From DYRB01 sp963802205 (GTDB lineage: Bacteria > Pseudomonadota > Gammaproteobacteria > Chromatiales > Chromatiaceae), in assembly GCA_963802205.1 (NCBI GenBank), contig CAWDHW010000002.1, positions 1-47,949 of the forward strand: a stretch of DNA of 47,949 nt, read 5' to 3'. Of the stretch, positions 7,276-16,794 are shown in pieces. The notes beneath the pieces were generated by a model that ran no database searches, was not told where the DNA came from, and saw only the letters and a program-made list of their open reading frames with translations. Every line of letters begins with the position of its first letter. Position 1 is the first letter of the stretch. A program made the position numbers and the translations under genes.

Positions 7276-7742
7276 AGGGCATCCTGGAGAAGGGCGTCGT
7301 CACTACGACGGCCGACCAGCTCATCAACTGGGCACGCACGGGTTCCATGTGGCCTATGACCTTCGGGCTCGCCTGTTGTGCCGTGGAAATGATGCACGCC
7401 GGGGCCGCGCGCTATGACCTCGATCGCTTCGGGATCATCTTCCGCCCCAGTCCGCGCCAGTCCGACGTCATGATCGTCGCCGGGACACTCTGCAACAAGA
7501 TGGCCCCGGCCCTGCGTAAGGTCTATGACCAGATGGCGGAGCCGCGCTGGGTGATCTCCATGGGCTCCTGTGCCAACGGTGGCGGCTACTACCACTACTC
7601 CTATTCGGTGGTGCGGGGTTGCGACCGCATAGTCCCAGTGGACGTCTATGTTCCGGGCTGTCCGCCCACGGCTGAGGCCCTGCTCTACGGCATCCTTCAG
7701 CTCCAGAACAAGATCCGCCGCACCAACACCATCGCCCGCTGA
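7266..7742 (+). CDS. nuoB: NADH-quinone oxidoreductase subunit B
   Basis: Carries the terminal N2 [4Fe-4S] cluster that passes electrons to quinone. 158 residues with the adjacent-Cys motif (GLACCAVEMMHAG), SPRQSDVMIVAGT, MGSCANGGGYYHYSYSVVRG and VYVPGCPPTAEALLYG. Start at 7266 inside the end of nuoA suggests translational coupling. Confidence 0.97.
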   Translation: MGIEGILEKGVVTTTADQLINWARTGSMWPMTFGLACCAVEMMHAGAARYDLDRFGIIFRPSPRQSDVMIVAGTLCNKMAPALRKVYDQMAEPRWVISMGSCANGGGYYHYSYSVVRGCDRIVPVDVYVPGCPPTAEALLYGILQLQNKIRRTNTIAR

Positions 7743-7762
7743 GTCCGCCCGCAGAGTCCCCA

Positions 7763-8497
7763 ATGACAAACCCGGAATCGACGACCGGCGACGGTCGGTT
7801 GGACGCCCTGGCCAAGGCCTTGGGCCGGCACATGTCCGGCCTTGGCGGCGAGATCCTGGCCGCCCCCGGCGAATTGACCCTGGTGATCCCGGCGGACAGC
7901 TGGCCCCAGGTCGCCCTGATCCTGCGTGACCACAAGGACCTCGCCTTTGCCCAGTTGATCGATGTGTGCGGCATCGACTTTGCCGCCTTCGGCCAGGCGG
8001 AGTGGGAGACGGTGGCGGCATCGTCCACCGGCTTTGGGCGCGGTGCCAACCGCGATCTGGATCTGGCGGCGGATGATCCGCATCGCTTTGCCGCCGTCTA
8101 TCACCTGCTGTCCCTGACCCACAACCGTCGCCTGAGGGTGCGGGTCTATGCCGAGCCCGATGCCATGGGTGGGCAGCCCATGGTGGATTCCATGGTGGAT
8201 GTCTGGCCCGCCGCCAACTGGTTCGAGCGCGAGGCCTTCGACCTCTACGGAATCCTCTTTCGTGGCCACCCCGACCTGCGGCGCATCCTCACTGATTACG
8301 GCTTCGTCGGGCACCCTTTCCGCAAGGACTTTCCGTTGAGCGGCCACGTGGAGATGCGTTACGACGCGCAGACGGGGCGGGTGGTCTACGAGCCGGTTTC
8401 GATTGAGCCGCGCATCCTGGTCCCCAAGGTCATCCGCGCCGACAGCCGCTATGCCAATCCCCAGCGGACGGACGCCCCCCACCGGATGGATGCGTGA
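7763..8497 (+). CDS. nuoC: NADH-quinone oxidoreductase subunit C
   Basis: Peripheral-arm 30-kDa subunit. 244 residues ending with the signature EREAFDLYGILFRGHPDLRR and GHPFRKDFPLSGHVEM. It is a separate gene from nuoD, unlike the E. coli nuoCD fusion. An acidic/polar N-terminal extension of about 35 residues is of no obvious role. Confidence 0.96.
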   Translation: MTNPESTTGDGRLDALAKALGRHMSGLGGEILAAPGELTLVIPADSWPQVALILRDHKDLAFAQLIDVCGIDFAAFGQAEWETVAASSTGFGRGANRDLDLAADDPHRFAAVYHLLSLTHNRRLRVRVYAEPDAMGGQPMVDSMVDVWPAANWFEREAFDLYGILFRGHPDLRRILTDYGFVGHPFRKDFPLSGHVEMRYDAQTGRVVYEPVSIEPRILVPKVIRADSRYANPQRTDAPHRMDA

Positions 8498-8498
8498 G

Positions 8499-9758
8499 AT
8501 GCCTGAGATCCGCAATTACACCCTGAACTTCGGTCCCCAACACCCGGCGGCCCACGGCGTACTGCGCCTGGTCCTGGAGATGGACGGCGAGGTCATAGAG
8601 CGTGCCGACCCCCACATCGGCCTGCTCCACCGCGGGACCGAAAAGCTGGCCGAGTCCAAGCCCTACAATCAGTCGATCGGCTACATGGACCGCTTGGACT
8701 ATGTGTCCATGATGTGCAACGAGCACGGTTATGTGCGGGCCATCGAGAAGCTGTTGGGTGTGGAGGCCCCCATCCGGGCCCAGTACATCCGCACCATGTA
8801 CGACGAGATCACCCGGATTCTCAACCACCTGATGTGGCTCGGGGCCCACGGGCTCGACATCGGCGCCATGACGGTTTTCCTTTACTGCTTCCGCGAGCGT
8901 GAGGATCTCATGGACTGCTACGAGGCAGTCTCCGGTGCTCGGCTCCATGCAACGTACTACCGTCCGGGTGGGGTCTATCGCGACCTTCCTGCCCGGATGC
9001 CGCGCTATGACGAGACCGCCTCCAAGTGGCACAGCGCGGAGGCCATAGCCCGCCGCAACGGCGCCCGCGACGGTTCTCTGCTGGATTTCCTGGAAGACTT
9101 CACCCAGCGCTTCCCGGGCTATGTGGACGAGTACGAGACTCTGCTAACGGACAATCGTATCTGGAAGCAAAGGACCGTGGATATCGGCGTGGTCTCCCCG
9201 GAGCGTGCCATCGCCCTGGGCTTCACCGGGCCCATGCTGCGCGGTTCCGGCATTGCCTGGGACCTGCGCAAGAAGCAGCCTTATGCCGCCTACGACCAGG
9301 TCGAGTTCGACATCCCTGTTGGGGTGAACGGTGACTGCTATGACCGGTACTTGGTCCGTGTCGAGGAGATGCGCCAGTCCAACCGCATCATCAAGCAGTG
9401 CATCGATTGGTTGCGTACGAATCCGGGCCCGGTGATGCTCGGTGACCACAAGATCGCTCCTCCCCCGCGTGAGGCCATGAAGGACGACATGGAGGCCCTG
9501 ATCCACCACTTTAAGCTCTTCACCGAAGGCTATTGCCCGCCCCCGGGCGAGGTCTATGCCGCAGTGGAGGCCCCCAAGGGCGAGTTCGGCTGCTACATCG
9601 TCTCAGACGGGGCCAACAAGCCCTACCGCCTCAAGGTACGTGCCCCCGGTTTCCCCCACCTGGCGGCCATGGACGAGATGGCGCGCGGCCACATGCTGGC
9701 GGACGTGGTGGCGATCATCGGCACCATGGACATAGTCTTCGGGGAGATCGACCGCTGA
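8499..9758 (+). CDS. nuoD: NADH-quinone oxidoreductase subunit D
   Basis: 49-kDa quinone-site subunit related to the large subunit of NiFe hydrogenases. 419 residues: NFGPQHPAAHGVLRL near the N-terminus, HRGTEKLAE, MYDEITRILNHLMWLG, and C-terminal KAPGFPHL-type block (VRAPGFPHLAAMDEMARGHMLADVVAIIGTMDIVFGEIDR). Start ATG at 8499 lies one base after the nuoC stop. The stop overlaps the nuoE start as TGATG. Confidence 0.98.
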   Translation: MPEIRNYTLNFGPQHPAAHGVLRLVLEMDGEVIERADPHIGLLHRGTEKLAESKPYNQSIGYMDRLDYVSMMCNEHGYVRAIEKLLGVEAPIRAQYIRTMYDEITRILNHLMWLGAHGLDIGAMTVFLYCFREREDLMDCYEAVSGARLHATYYRPGGVYRDLPARMPRYDETASKWHSAEAIARRNGARDGSLLDFLEDFTQRFPGYVDEYETLLTDNRIWKQRTVDIGVVSPERAIALGFTGPMLRGSGIAWDLRKKQPYAAYDQVEFDIPVGVNGDCYDRYLVRVEEMRQSNRIIKQCIDWLRTNPGPVMLGDHKIAPPPREAMKDDMEALIHHFKLFTEGYCPPPGEVYAAVEAPKGEFGCYIVSDGANKPYRLKVRAPGFPHLAAMDEMARGHMLADVVAIIGTMDIVFGEIDR

Positions 9759-10297
9759 TGGGCTTTAGAACCGCACCCATGTCCAGCCTGACCGGCGCCT
9801 CACAGGCGCCGGATCGGGAGACCCTGTTCACTCCGGAGCTGCGTGCCGAGATCGAGACCTGGTGCGCCAAGTATCCGCCAGAGTGGCGTCAGTCCGCGGT
9901 CATCCCCGCCCTGCACATCCTCCAGGCGGCCAACGGCGGTTGGCTGGCGCAACAGCAGCTCGAAGACCTGGCACTGTATCTCGGCATGCCCCCCATCGCC
10001 GTCTATGAGGTGGCGAGTTTCTACTCCATGTTCGATTTGGAGCCTGTCGGGCGCCACAAGGTCTGTGTCTGCAACAGCATCTCTTGCCTTCTGGGTGGCT
10101 CCGAGGCGCTGATTCATCACATCGAGCAGAAGTACGGCGTTGGCCCTGGCGAGACTACCCCCGACGGCCGCTTTACTTTCAAGGAGGTGGAGTGCCTGGG
10201 GGCCTGTAAGGACGCCCCCGCTGTGCTCGTCGGCAGAACCTACCACGAGAAGGTCTCGCCGCAGGCCCTCGACAAGTTGATCGATGGTCTGGAGTAA
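9758..10297 (+). CDS. nuoE: NADH-quinone oxidoreductase subunit E
   Basis: 24-kDa thioredoxin-fold subunit with the N1a [2Fe-2S] cluster. Cluster ligands are in CVCNSISC and CLGACKDAP. I place the start at the ATG (9758) that overlaps the nuoD stop, with GGGGAG at 9741; a second ATG at 9779 would shorten it by 7 residues to 172. Works with NuoF and NuoG as the NADH-oxidising module. Confidence 0.95.
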   Translation: MGFRTAPMSSLTGASQAPDRETLFTPELRAEIETWCAKYPPEWRQSAVIPALHILQAANGGWLAQQQLEDLALYLGMPPIAVYEVASFYSMFDLEPVGRHKVCVCNSISCLLGGSEALIHHIEQKYGVGPGETTPDGRFTFKEVECLGACKDAPAVLVGRTYHEKVSPQALDKLIDGLE

Positions 10298-10301
10298 GGG
10301 C

Positions 10302-11582
10302 ATGGAACAGAATCAAGTCTGTCTGCGCACCCTGCTCAGTGCCGAGCACCGGAATGCACCTTGGACCCTGGACGCCTATCGGAGCCTCGGCGGCTACGTC
10401 CAGTGGGAGAAAATCCTCAAGGACAAGACCGACCCGGGCACCATCATCGAGGAACTGAAGGTCTCCAATCTGCGCGGCCGCGGTGGTGCCGGCTTCCCCA
10501 CCGGGCTCAAGTGGTCCTTCATGCCGCGCAATGCGCCGGGTCAGAAGTACATCGTCTGCAACTCTGACGAGGGCGAGCCCGGCACCTGCAAGGATCGCGA
10601 CATCCTGCGGCTGAACCCGCACCAGCTCATCGAAGGCATGGCCATCGCCGGCTACTGCATCGGGGCGACGGCGGGGTACAACTACATCCGCGGCGAGTTC
10701 TATGAGCCTATCGACCGCTTCGAGGCGGCCATCAAGGAGGCTTACGCTGCCGGTATGATCGGTCGCGATGTGTTGGGGTCCGGGGTGGACTTCGACCTCT
10801 ACACCCATGTCGGGGCCGGGGCCTACATCTGCGGCGAAGAGACCGCGCTCCTGGAGTCCATCGAGGGTAAGAAGGGTCAGCCTCGCTACAAGCCCCCCTT
10901 CCCGGCCCAGGTCGGGCTCTTCGGCCGGCCCACCACCATCAACAATACCGAGTCCCTGGCCTCGGTGCCGGTGATCCTGGAGAAGGGCGGCAAGTGGTTC
11001 CTGGAGCAGGGCAAGCCGAACAACGGCGGTACCAAGCTCTTCTCCGTCTCCGGACACGTCAATAGCCCGGCCAACTTCGAGGTCCCCATGGGGACGCCGT
11101 TCGCCACCCTCCTGGAGATGGCCGGTGGCGTCAAAGATGGGCGCAAGCTCAAGGCAGTGATCCCGGGAGGGTCCTCGGTCCCTGTGGTTCCCGGCGAGGT
11201 CATGATGGGCGTGGATATGGACTACGACTCCGTGGCCAAGGCCGGGTCCATGCTGGGCTCGGGTGCCATCATCGTCATCGCCGAGGGGACCTGCATGGTC
11301 AAGGTCCTGGCCAACCTGTCCCACTTCTACGCGGCGGAGTCCTGCGGTCAGTGCACCCCCTGCCGCGAGGGGACCGGCTGGTTGTCTCGGGTGGTGCATC
11401 GCATTGAGCATGGTCAGGGACGCCCCGAGGACCTGGAACTGCTCGACAGCGTCGCCGGCCGCATCGGCGGGCGCACCATCTGCGCCTTGGGGGATGCCGC
11501 CGCTATGCCGGTGCAGAGTTTTCTGAAGCAGTACCGCGAGGAATTCGAGTATCACATCACGCACGGCAAGTGCATGGTGTGA
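10302..11582 (+). CDS. nuoF: NADH-quinone oxidoreductase subunit F
   Basis: 51-kDa flavin subunit that binds NADH, FMN and the N3 cluster. 426 residues with the NADH/FMN-binding GRGGAGFPTGLKW and CNSDEGEPGTCKDRD, the ICGEETALLESIEG block and cluster ligands ESCGQCTPCREGTGW. Start at 10302 is set by GGAG at 10291 lying across the nuoE stop. Confidence 0.98.
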   Translation: MEQNQVCLRTLLSAEHRNAPWTLDAYRSLGGYVQWEKILKDKTDPGTIIEELKVSNLRGRGGAGFPTGLKWSFMPRNAPGQKYIVCNSDEGEPGTCKDRDILRLNPHQLIEGMAIAGYCIGATAGYNYIRGEFYEPIDRFEAAIKEAYAAGMIGRDVLGSGVDFDLYTHVGAGAYICGEETALLESIEGKKGQPRYKPPFPAQVGLFGRPTTINNTESLASVPVILEKGGKWFLEQGKPNNGGTKLFSVSGHVNSPANFEVPMGTPFATLLEMAGGVKDGRKLKAVIPGGSSVPVVPGEVMMGVDMDYDSVAKAGSMLGSGAIIVIAEGTCMVKVLANLSHFYAAESCGQCTPCREGTGWLSRVVHRIEHGQGRPEDLELLDSVAGRIGGRTICALGDAAAMPVQSFLKQYREEFEYHITHGKCMV

Positions 11583-11593
11583 GAGACCTGACT

Positions 11594-13978
11594 ATGACGG
11601 ACAAGATCAACATCGAGATCGATGGCCGCATCTGCGAGGCCGCCTCCGGCGAGATGATCATCGCGGTAGCCGACCGTGCGGGGATCGTCATTCCCCGCTT
11701 CTGCTACCACGAGAAGCTCTCCACCGCCGCCAACTGCCGTATGTGTCTGGTGGAGGCAGAGCAAGGCGGTCGTCCCTTCCCCAAGCCGGTGCCGGCCTGC
11801 GCCACGCCGGTTGCCCCCGGGATGAAGATCCTGACCCGTTCCGCCAAGGCCCTGGAGGCCCAGCGCGGGACCATGGAGTTCCTGCTCATCAACCATCCCC
11901 TGGACTGCCCCATCTGCGACCAGGGCGGGGAGTGCGAGTTGCAGGATGTGGCCATGGGCTATGGCGGCGACTTCTCCCGCTATGGCGAGGGCAAGCGGGT
12001 GGTCAAGGATGAGGATCTGGGGCCACTCATTGCCACCGACATGACCCGTTGCATCCACTGCACCCGCTGCGTCCGCTTCGGGGCCGAGATTGCCGGGGTG
12101 CGGGAACTCGGTGCCACCGGGCGTGGCGAAGGCATGCGTATCGGAACCTTTGTTGCGCATACCGTGGCTCACGAGTTGTCGGGTAACGTCATCGACCTGT
12201 GCCCGGTGGGGGCCCTGACCTCCAAGCCCTACCGGTTCACCGCCCGGGCCTGGGAGTTGACCCAGGCCGATGGCATCGCCCCCCACGACTCGCTGGGCTC
12301 GAATCTCAAGCTGCACCTGCGCGGGAATCGCGTCATGCGCGTCCATCCGCGGGACAATGAGGCAGTCAACGAGACCTGGATCTCCGACCGCGACCGCTTC
12401 AGCTACCAGGGCCTGACGAGTGCTGACCGGTTGCAGAAGCCCATGGTCAAGCGCGCCGGGTCCTGGCACGAGACGGATTGGCAGGAGGCCCTGCGGCTGG
12501 CGGCAGATGGCCTGAAGGCCGTGTCCGCGGCGGATCCTGCCCAGCTCGGCTGCCTGATCTCCCCCAGTGCGACCCTGGAGGAGCTGTACCTTGCCCAGAA
12601 GCTGGTGCGGGGCCTGGGCAGTGCCAACATCGATCATCGCCTTCGTCAGCGCGACTCTGCCGCGGATGCCCTGGATGCACCGCTGCCCTGGCTGGGTCTG
12701 CCCATTGCCGGGCTGGAGACGCTCAAGGCCGTTCTGCTCATCGGCAGCGACATCCGCCAAGAACAGCCACTCCTGGCACATCGTATCCGCAAGGCGGCGG
12801 GCGAGGGCGCCCCTGTTGCCCTGGTCAACCCCCTGGCCCTGGAACTGACCTTCCCGGCGACCCAATGCGTCGTTACCCCGGTAGCCATGCTGGGCGAGCT
12901 GGCGGCCATTGCCAAGGCGTTGAACCAGCGCGGCTCCGGGACCGTCAAGGACCTGATCTCCGCCGTGACTCCGAGCAAGCCACACAAGGCCATAGCCACG
13001 GCCCTGAGCGAGGCCGGCGCGGACGGTGCTATCCTCCTTGGCGCCCTGGCCTCAGCCCACCCGGACTACGGCCTCCTGAAGGCGCTGGCCCAGGTCATCG
13101 GTAAGGCGACCCAGGCCAAGGTCGGATTCCTCCCAGTGGGCGCCAATGGTGTCGGCGCCTTCCTGGCTGGCGCAATTCCCGCGGGTCTCCCCGGGACCCT
13201 GCCGGCGGACAAGCCTGGTCTGGCGGCTCACGCCATGCTGCACCAACCCCGCAAGGCATACCTGCTGTGGGGCCTGGAGCCCGGGCTCGACTTGGGCAAC
13301 CCTGGCTTGGGCCTTCGTGCCCTCCGCCAGGCGGATTGCGTCGTCGCCTGCACCGCCTTCCGCAGCCCCTCGCTGGAGGCTGTAGCGCAGGTGATGCTAC
13401 CAATCGCCGCCTTCGCCGAGACCTCGGGGACCTTCGTGAATGCTGAGGGCGCCTGGCAGGGCTTCCGTGGGGCCGTGGCGCCCCCCGGGGAGGCCAGGCC
13501 AGGTTGGAAAGTGTTGCGGGTCTTGGGCAATCTGCTGGATCTGCCGGGCTTCGAGTTCAACGAGTCCGCCGAGGTTCGCGAGGAACTCCGGGCCCTGTGC
13601 ACCAAGGCCAAGCCCGACAACACCCCGCGCGGAGACCTCCAGGCCCTGACCCGGTCGCCTGCCGTCGCGGGCAGCCAGCGCGTGGGGACCCTGCCGATCT
13701 ATGCCGTCGATCCGCTGGTACGGCGGGCCCAAGCCCTGCAGGCTTCGCCCCTGGCCATGTCCTTCGGCGTCTGGCTGAATGCCGCCGATGCCGCCGCGCT
13801 CGGCCTCAAGACAGGGGACCGGGTGCAGGTTCGCCAGGATGGGGACGCTGTGACGGCGACCCTGGCCCTGGACCCGGCCCTGCCCCCCAGCTCCGTGCGC
13901 ATCCCCGCCGGGGTGCCTGGGAGTGAGGCGCTTGGCGACCAGATCGCCGCCGTGACCGTCAGCAAGGCGAGCGACTAA
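11594..13978 (+). CDS. nuoG: NADH-quinone oxidoreductase subunit G
   Basis: 75-kDa iron-sulfur subunit. 794 residues: N-terminal [2Fe-2S] domain (CYHEKLSTAANCRMC), His-Cys-rich region (CPICDQGGECELQD), [4Fe-4S] ligands (CIHCTRCVRF), then a molybdopterin-oxidoreductase-like domain that binds no Mo cofactor in known complexes. The C-terminal ~120 residues resemble the molydopterin dinucleotide-binding fold. Length is shorter than E. coli NuoG (~908), closer to the mitochondrial-type protein. Confidence 0.96.
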   Translation: MTDKINIEIDGRICEAASGEMIIAVADRAGIVIPRFCYHEKLSTAANCRMCLVEAEQGGRPFPKPVPACATPVAPGMKILTRSAKALEAQRGTMEFLLINHPLDCPICDQGGECELQDVAMGYGGDFSRYGEGKRVVKDEDLGPLIATDMTRCIHCTRCVRFGAEIAGVRELGATGRGEGMRIGTFVAHTVAHELSGNVIDLCPVGALTSKPYRFTARAWELTQADGIAPHDSLGSNLKLHLRGNRVMRVHPRDNEAVNETWISDRDRFSYQGLTSADRLQKPMVKRAGSWHETDWQEALRLAADGLKAVSAADPAQLGCLISPSATLEELYLAQKLVRGLGSANIDHRLRQRDSAADALDAPLPWLGLPIAGLETLKAVLLIGSDIRQEQPLLAHRIRKAAGEGAPVALVNPLALELTFPATQCVVTPVAMLGELAAIAKALNQRGSGTVKDLISAVTPSKPHKAIATALSEAGADGAILLGALASAHPDYGLLKALAQVIGKATQAKVGFLPVGANGVGAFLAGAIPAGLPGTLPADKPGLAAHAMLHQPRKAYLLWGLEPGLDLGNPGLGLRALRQADCVVACTAFRSPSLEAVAQVMLPIAAFAETSGTFVNAEGAWQGFRGAVAPPGEARPGWKVLRVLGNLLDLPGFEFNESAEVREELRALCTKAKPDNTPRGDLQALTRSPAVAGSQRVGTLPIYAVDPLVRRAQALQASPLAMSFGVWLNAADAAALGLKTGDRVQVRQDGDAVTATLALDPALPPSSVRIPAGVPGSEALGDQIAAVTVSKASD

Positions 13979-13991
13979 GGGGGGGACGACG

Positions 13992-15035
13992 ATGCAGACA
14001 TTGGTTCAAATCTGGGACGCCCTGCCGCTGCTGCTCCAGATCCTGCTCAAGATCGGTGTGGTCCTGCTCCCGCTTCTCGGCGTGGTCGCTTACTACACCT
14101 ATGCCGAGCGCAAGATCATCGGCTACATGCAGATCCGCATCGGGCCCAACCGAGTGGGCTACTGGGGCCTGGGCCAGCCGATCGCCGACGCGGTCAAGCT
14201 GATGTTCAAGGAGATCGTTCTCCCGACTAAGGCCAATAAGGCCCTGTTCCTGATTGCACCCATGATCACCCTTGCCCCAGCCCTGGCGGCCTGGGCGGTC
14301 TTCCCCTTTGGCGACGGTCTGGTCATCGCGGACATCAATGCTGGCCTGCTTTACATCCTGGCCCTGACCTCGCTCGGGGTCTATGGGGTCATCATCGCCG
14401 GCTGGGCGTCGAATTCGAAATATGCCTTCCTCGGCGCCATGCGCTCCGCCGCCCAGATCGTCGCCTATGAGATCGCTATGGGCTTCGCCCTGGTGGGGGT
14501 CCTGGTGGCTGCCGGCAGTCTGAATCTCGGTGACATCGTTCGGGCCCAGAGCGGGTCCTTCCTGACGTGGTTCTGGCTGCCCCTGCTGCCGCTGTTCGGC
14601 GTCTACTTCATCTCCGGGGTGGCGGAGACCAACCGTGCGCCCTTTGACGTGGCCGAGGGCGAGTCGGAGATCGTCGCCGGCTTCCACGTCGAATACTCCG
14701 GCATGGCCTTCGCCGTCTTCTTCCTCGGCGAGTACGCCAACATGATTCTGATCTCGGGCTTGTCGGCGTTGCTGTTCCTGGGCGGCTGGCTCTCCCCCTT
14801 CCAGGGCATTCCGGGACTTGAACAACTCTTCGCCTGGGTCCCGGGGATCATCTGGTTATTCCTGAAGATCGGCCTGTTCATGTTCATGTTCCTCTGGCTG
14901 CGGGCGACCTTCCCGCGCTACCGCTACGACCAGATCATGCGGCTTGGCTGGAAGGTCTTCATCCCCATCACCATCGTCTGGATCCTGGTGGTGGCCGTCG
15001 CCGTGGTCTACAAGCTGCCCCCCTGGTGGGCCTGA
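13992..15035 (+). CDS. nuoH: NADH-quinone oxidoreductase subunit H
   Basis: Membrane subunit next to the quinone channel. 347 residues, about eight hydrophobic segments, with YAERKIIGYMQIRIGPNRVGYWG and ETNRAPFDVAEGESEIVAGFHVEYSGM, both diagnostic. GGGGGG before the ATG is a strong ribosome site. Stop overlaps an ATG at 15035 that could be used for nuoI. Confidence 0.98.
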   Translation: MQTLVQIWDALPLLLQILLKIGVVLLPLLGVVAYYTYAERKIIGYMQIRIGPNRVGYWGLGQPIADAVKLMFKEIVLPTKANKALFLIAPMITLAPALAAWAVFPFGDGLVIADINAGLLYILALTSLGVYGVIIAGWASNSKYAFLGAMRSAAQIVAYEIAMGFALVGVLVAAGSLNLGDIVRAQSGSFLTWFWLPLLPLFGVYFISGVAETNRAPFDVAEGESEIVAGFHVEYSGMAFAVFFLGEYANMILISGLSALLFLGGWLSPFQGIPGLEQLFAWVPGIIWLFLKIGLFMFMFLWLRATFPRYRYDQIMRLGWKVFIPITIVWILVVAVAVVYKLPPWWA

Positions 15036-15049
15036 TGGGACACCAAACC

Positions 15050-15541
15050 ATGCTGCAAGGCGCACGCGATTACTTCAAGGGCCTACTCCTGGTCGAGCTA
15101 TTCCGGGGCCTGAACCTCACAGGTCGCTATCTCTTCAGGCCCAAGTTCACTGTGCAGTACCCGGAGGAGAAGGCGCCGATCTCCCCGCGGTTCCGTGGTC
15201 TGCATGCCCTGCGCCGCTACCCGAACGGGGAAGAGCGCTGCATCGCCTGCAAGCTCTGCGAGGCGGTCTGCCCGGCGCTCGCGATCACCATCGAGGCGGA
15301 GCCCAGGGCGGATGGCTCGCGGCGTACGACCCGTTACGAGATCGATCTCTTCAAGTGCATCTTCTGCGGCTTCTGCGAGGAGTCCTGCCCGGTGGACTCC
15401 ATCGTCGAGACCGGGGTCTACGAATACGCCTTCGAGAACCGTGGCGAGAACATCATGACCAAGGACAAACTCCTTGCCATGGGGGACAAGTACGAGGCCG
15501 AGATCGCCACCGCCCGGGCCGCCGACGCTCCCTATCGGTGA
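15050..15541 (+). CDS. nuoI: NADH-quinone oxidoreductase subunit I
   Basis: Ferredoxin-like subunit with clusters N6a and N6b. Two CxxCxxCxxxCP sets are visible: CIACKLCEAVCP and CIFCGFCEESCP. Start chosen at 15050 (163 residues, the usual length); an ATG at 15035 overlapping the nuoH stop would add 5 residues. Confidence 0.96.
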   Translation: MLQGARDYFKGLLLVELFRGLNLTGRYLFRPKFTVQYPEEKAPISPRFRGLHALRRYPNGEERCIACKLCEAVCPALAITIEAEPRADGSRRTTRYEIDLFKCIFCGFCEESCPVDSIVETGVYEYAFENRGENIMTKDKLLAMGDKYEAEIATARAADAPYR

Positions 15542-15595
15542 TTCGGTTGGGTCCCAGTATCCCACCGGACACTCAAGCACCAATTGGAACCGACC

Positions 15596-16192
15596 ATGGG
15601 CTTTGAACAGATCCTCTTCTATTTTTTCGGGGCCATTACCCTGATCTCGGCGGGTATGGTAGTCACCCGCCGCAACCCGGTGCACGCTGTCCTCTATCTG
15701 GTGCTGACCTTTGTCACCTCGGCCGTCCTGTGGATGCTGCTGGAGGCGGAGTTCCTGGCCATTGTCCTGGTCCTGGTCTATGTCGGCGCTGTCATGGTCC
15801 TATTCCTGTTCGTCGTGATGATGCTGGACGTAGACGTGGCGACGATGCGCGCCCAGTTCATCCGTTACCTGCCGCTGGGCCTGGTCATCGCCGCCATCAT
15901 GGCCATCGAGATCTTCCTGGTGGTCGGGCCTGCGCAATTCGGGCTCGGCCAGGTCGCCCGGCCGGCGGCCGCTGCCGCGGGGGTAAGCAACACCGAGGCA
16001 CTGGGGCGGGTCCTCTATACCGTCTATGTCTATCCGTTCGAGATCGCCTCCGTCATCCTGCTGGTGGCTATCGTCGCGGCCATCCGCCTCACCTTGCGGC
16101 ACCGCCCTGAAACCAAGTACCAGAGGCCGGAGCGTCAGGTGCGCGTGACCAAGGGACCGGATCGGGTGCGGGTCCTCAAGGTACCCTCCTGA
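15596..16192 (+). CDS. nuoJ: NADH-quinone oxidoreductase subunit J
   Basis: Membrane subunit with five hydrophobic segments; conserved RNPVHAVLYLVLTF and the LEAEFLAIVLVLVYVGAVMVLFLFVVMMLD stretch. 198 residues with the ATG at 15596; an in-frame TTG at 15584 is less likely. The hydrophilic C-terminus (about 35 residues, basic) faces the cytoplasm in known structures. Confidence 0.96.
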   Translation: MGFEQILFYFFGAITLISAGMVVTRRNPVHAVLYLVLTFVTSAVLWMLLEAEFLAIVLVLVYVGAVMVLFLFVVMMLDVDVATMRAQFIRYLPLGLVIAAIMAIEIFLVVGPAQFGLGQVARPAAAAAGVSNTEALGRVLYTVYVYPFEIASVILLVAIVAAIRLTLRHRPETKYQRPERQVRVTKGPDRVRVLKVPS

Positions 16193-16234
16193 ACCCCGTC
16201 TCGGGACTGTGAACGCCCAAGAGGGGAAGCCAGA

Positions 16235-16540
16235 ATGATCTCCCTGTCCGAATATCTGTTGCTCGGCGGCCTGCTTTTCTCCATCGCGGTGGCGGGGGTC
16301 TTCCTCAACCGGAAGAACGTCATCATCCTGCTGATGTGCATCGAACTGATGCTGCTGGCGGTCAATATGAACTTCGTCGCCTTCTCCCACTTCCTGCAGG
16401 ACACCGCGGGGCAGGTGTTCGTCTTCTTCATCCTGACCGTGGCGGCGGCGGAGGCGGCCATTGGGCTGGCCATCCTGGTGGTCCTGTTCCGCAACCGGCG
16501 GACCATCAACGTCGAGGACCTGGATACCTTGAAAGGTTAG
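16235..16540 (+). CDS. nuoK: NADH-quinone oxidoreductase subunit K
   Basis: 101-residue membrane subunit homologous to MnhC antiporter subunits. Three hydrophobic segments with the conserved proton-pathway glutamates in CIELMLLAVNM and AAAEAAIGLAI. GAGGGG precedes the ATG. Ends 412 bp before nuoL, an unusually large gap for this operon. Confidence 0.97.
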   Translation: MISLSEYLLLGGLLFSIAVAGVFLNRKNVIILLMCIELMLLAVNMNFVAFSHFLQDTAGQVFVFFILTVAAAEAAIGLAILVVLFRNRRTINVEDLDTLKG

Positions 16541-16587
16541 GTGTCAGGCATAGGCCCGGTGGCCGCGAGACTGAGAATGAGGAGCAA

Positions 16588-16794
16588 ATGATGAACCGAT
16601 TGATCGTAGTTACCGTACTGGCCTTCGGTCTGGCCTTGACCGCCGTGCCCGCGAGCGCCGTCGTCTATTGCAAGACCGTAGGTGTACCGAAGGGCTGCGT
16701 GGCTCGCCCGGTCGCACCAGCAGCAAGAGCAGTTGCTGCACCAAAGCCAACGAATCGAAATGGTGGCGTGAATCGCATTGGCGTGCGGCGCTGA
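16588..16794 (+). CDS. small secreted protein inserted in the nuo operon
   Basis: 68-codon gene missing from ordinary nuo operons. GAGGAG at 16579-16584 precedes tandem ATGs (16588, 16591). The product has a clean signal peptide (hydrophobic VVTVLAFGLALT, cleavage after AVPASA). The mature part of about 45 residues contains two cysteines (VVYCKTVGVPKGCV), then an Ala/Pro-rich and basic tail. It resembles small periplasmic proteins of unknown function seen in other proteobacteria (a VVYC...G.P.GCV pattern). Same strand as nuoK and nuoL, so likely co-transcribed. Function unknown. Bases 16795-16952 hold no gene but include GTAGGGTGGATAAGGCG, which looks like half of a known type of gammaproteobacterial intergenic repeat. 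Confidence 0.65.
   Translation: MMNRLIVVTVLAFGLALTAVPASAVVYCKTVGVPKGCVARPVAPAARAVAAPKPTNRNGGVNRIGVRR

Noticed and set aside
10179..11564. 461-codon minus-strand frame across nuoF
   Set aside because: Shadow frame opposite a strongly conserved gene.
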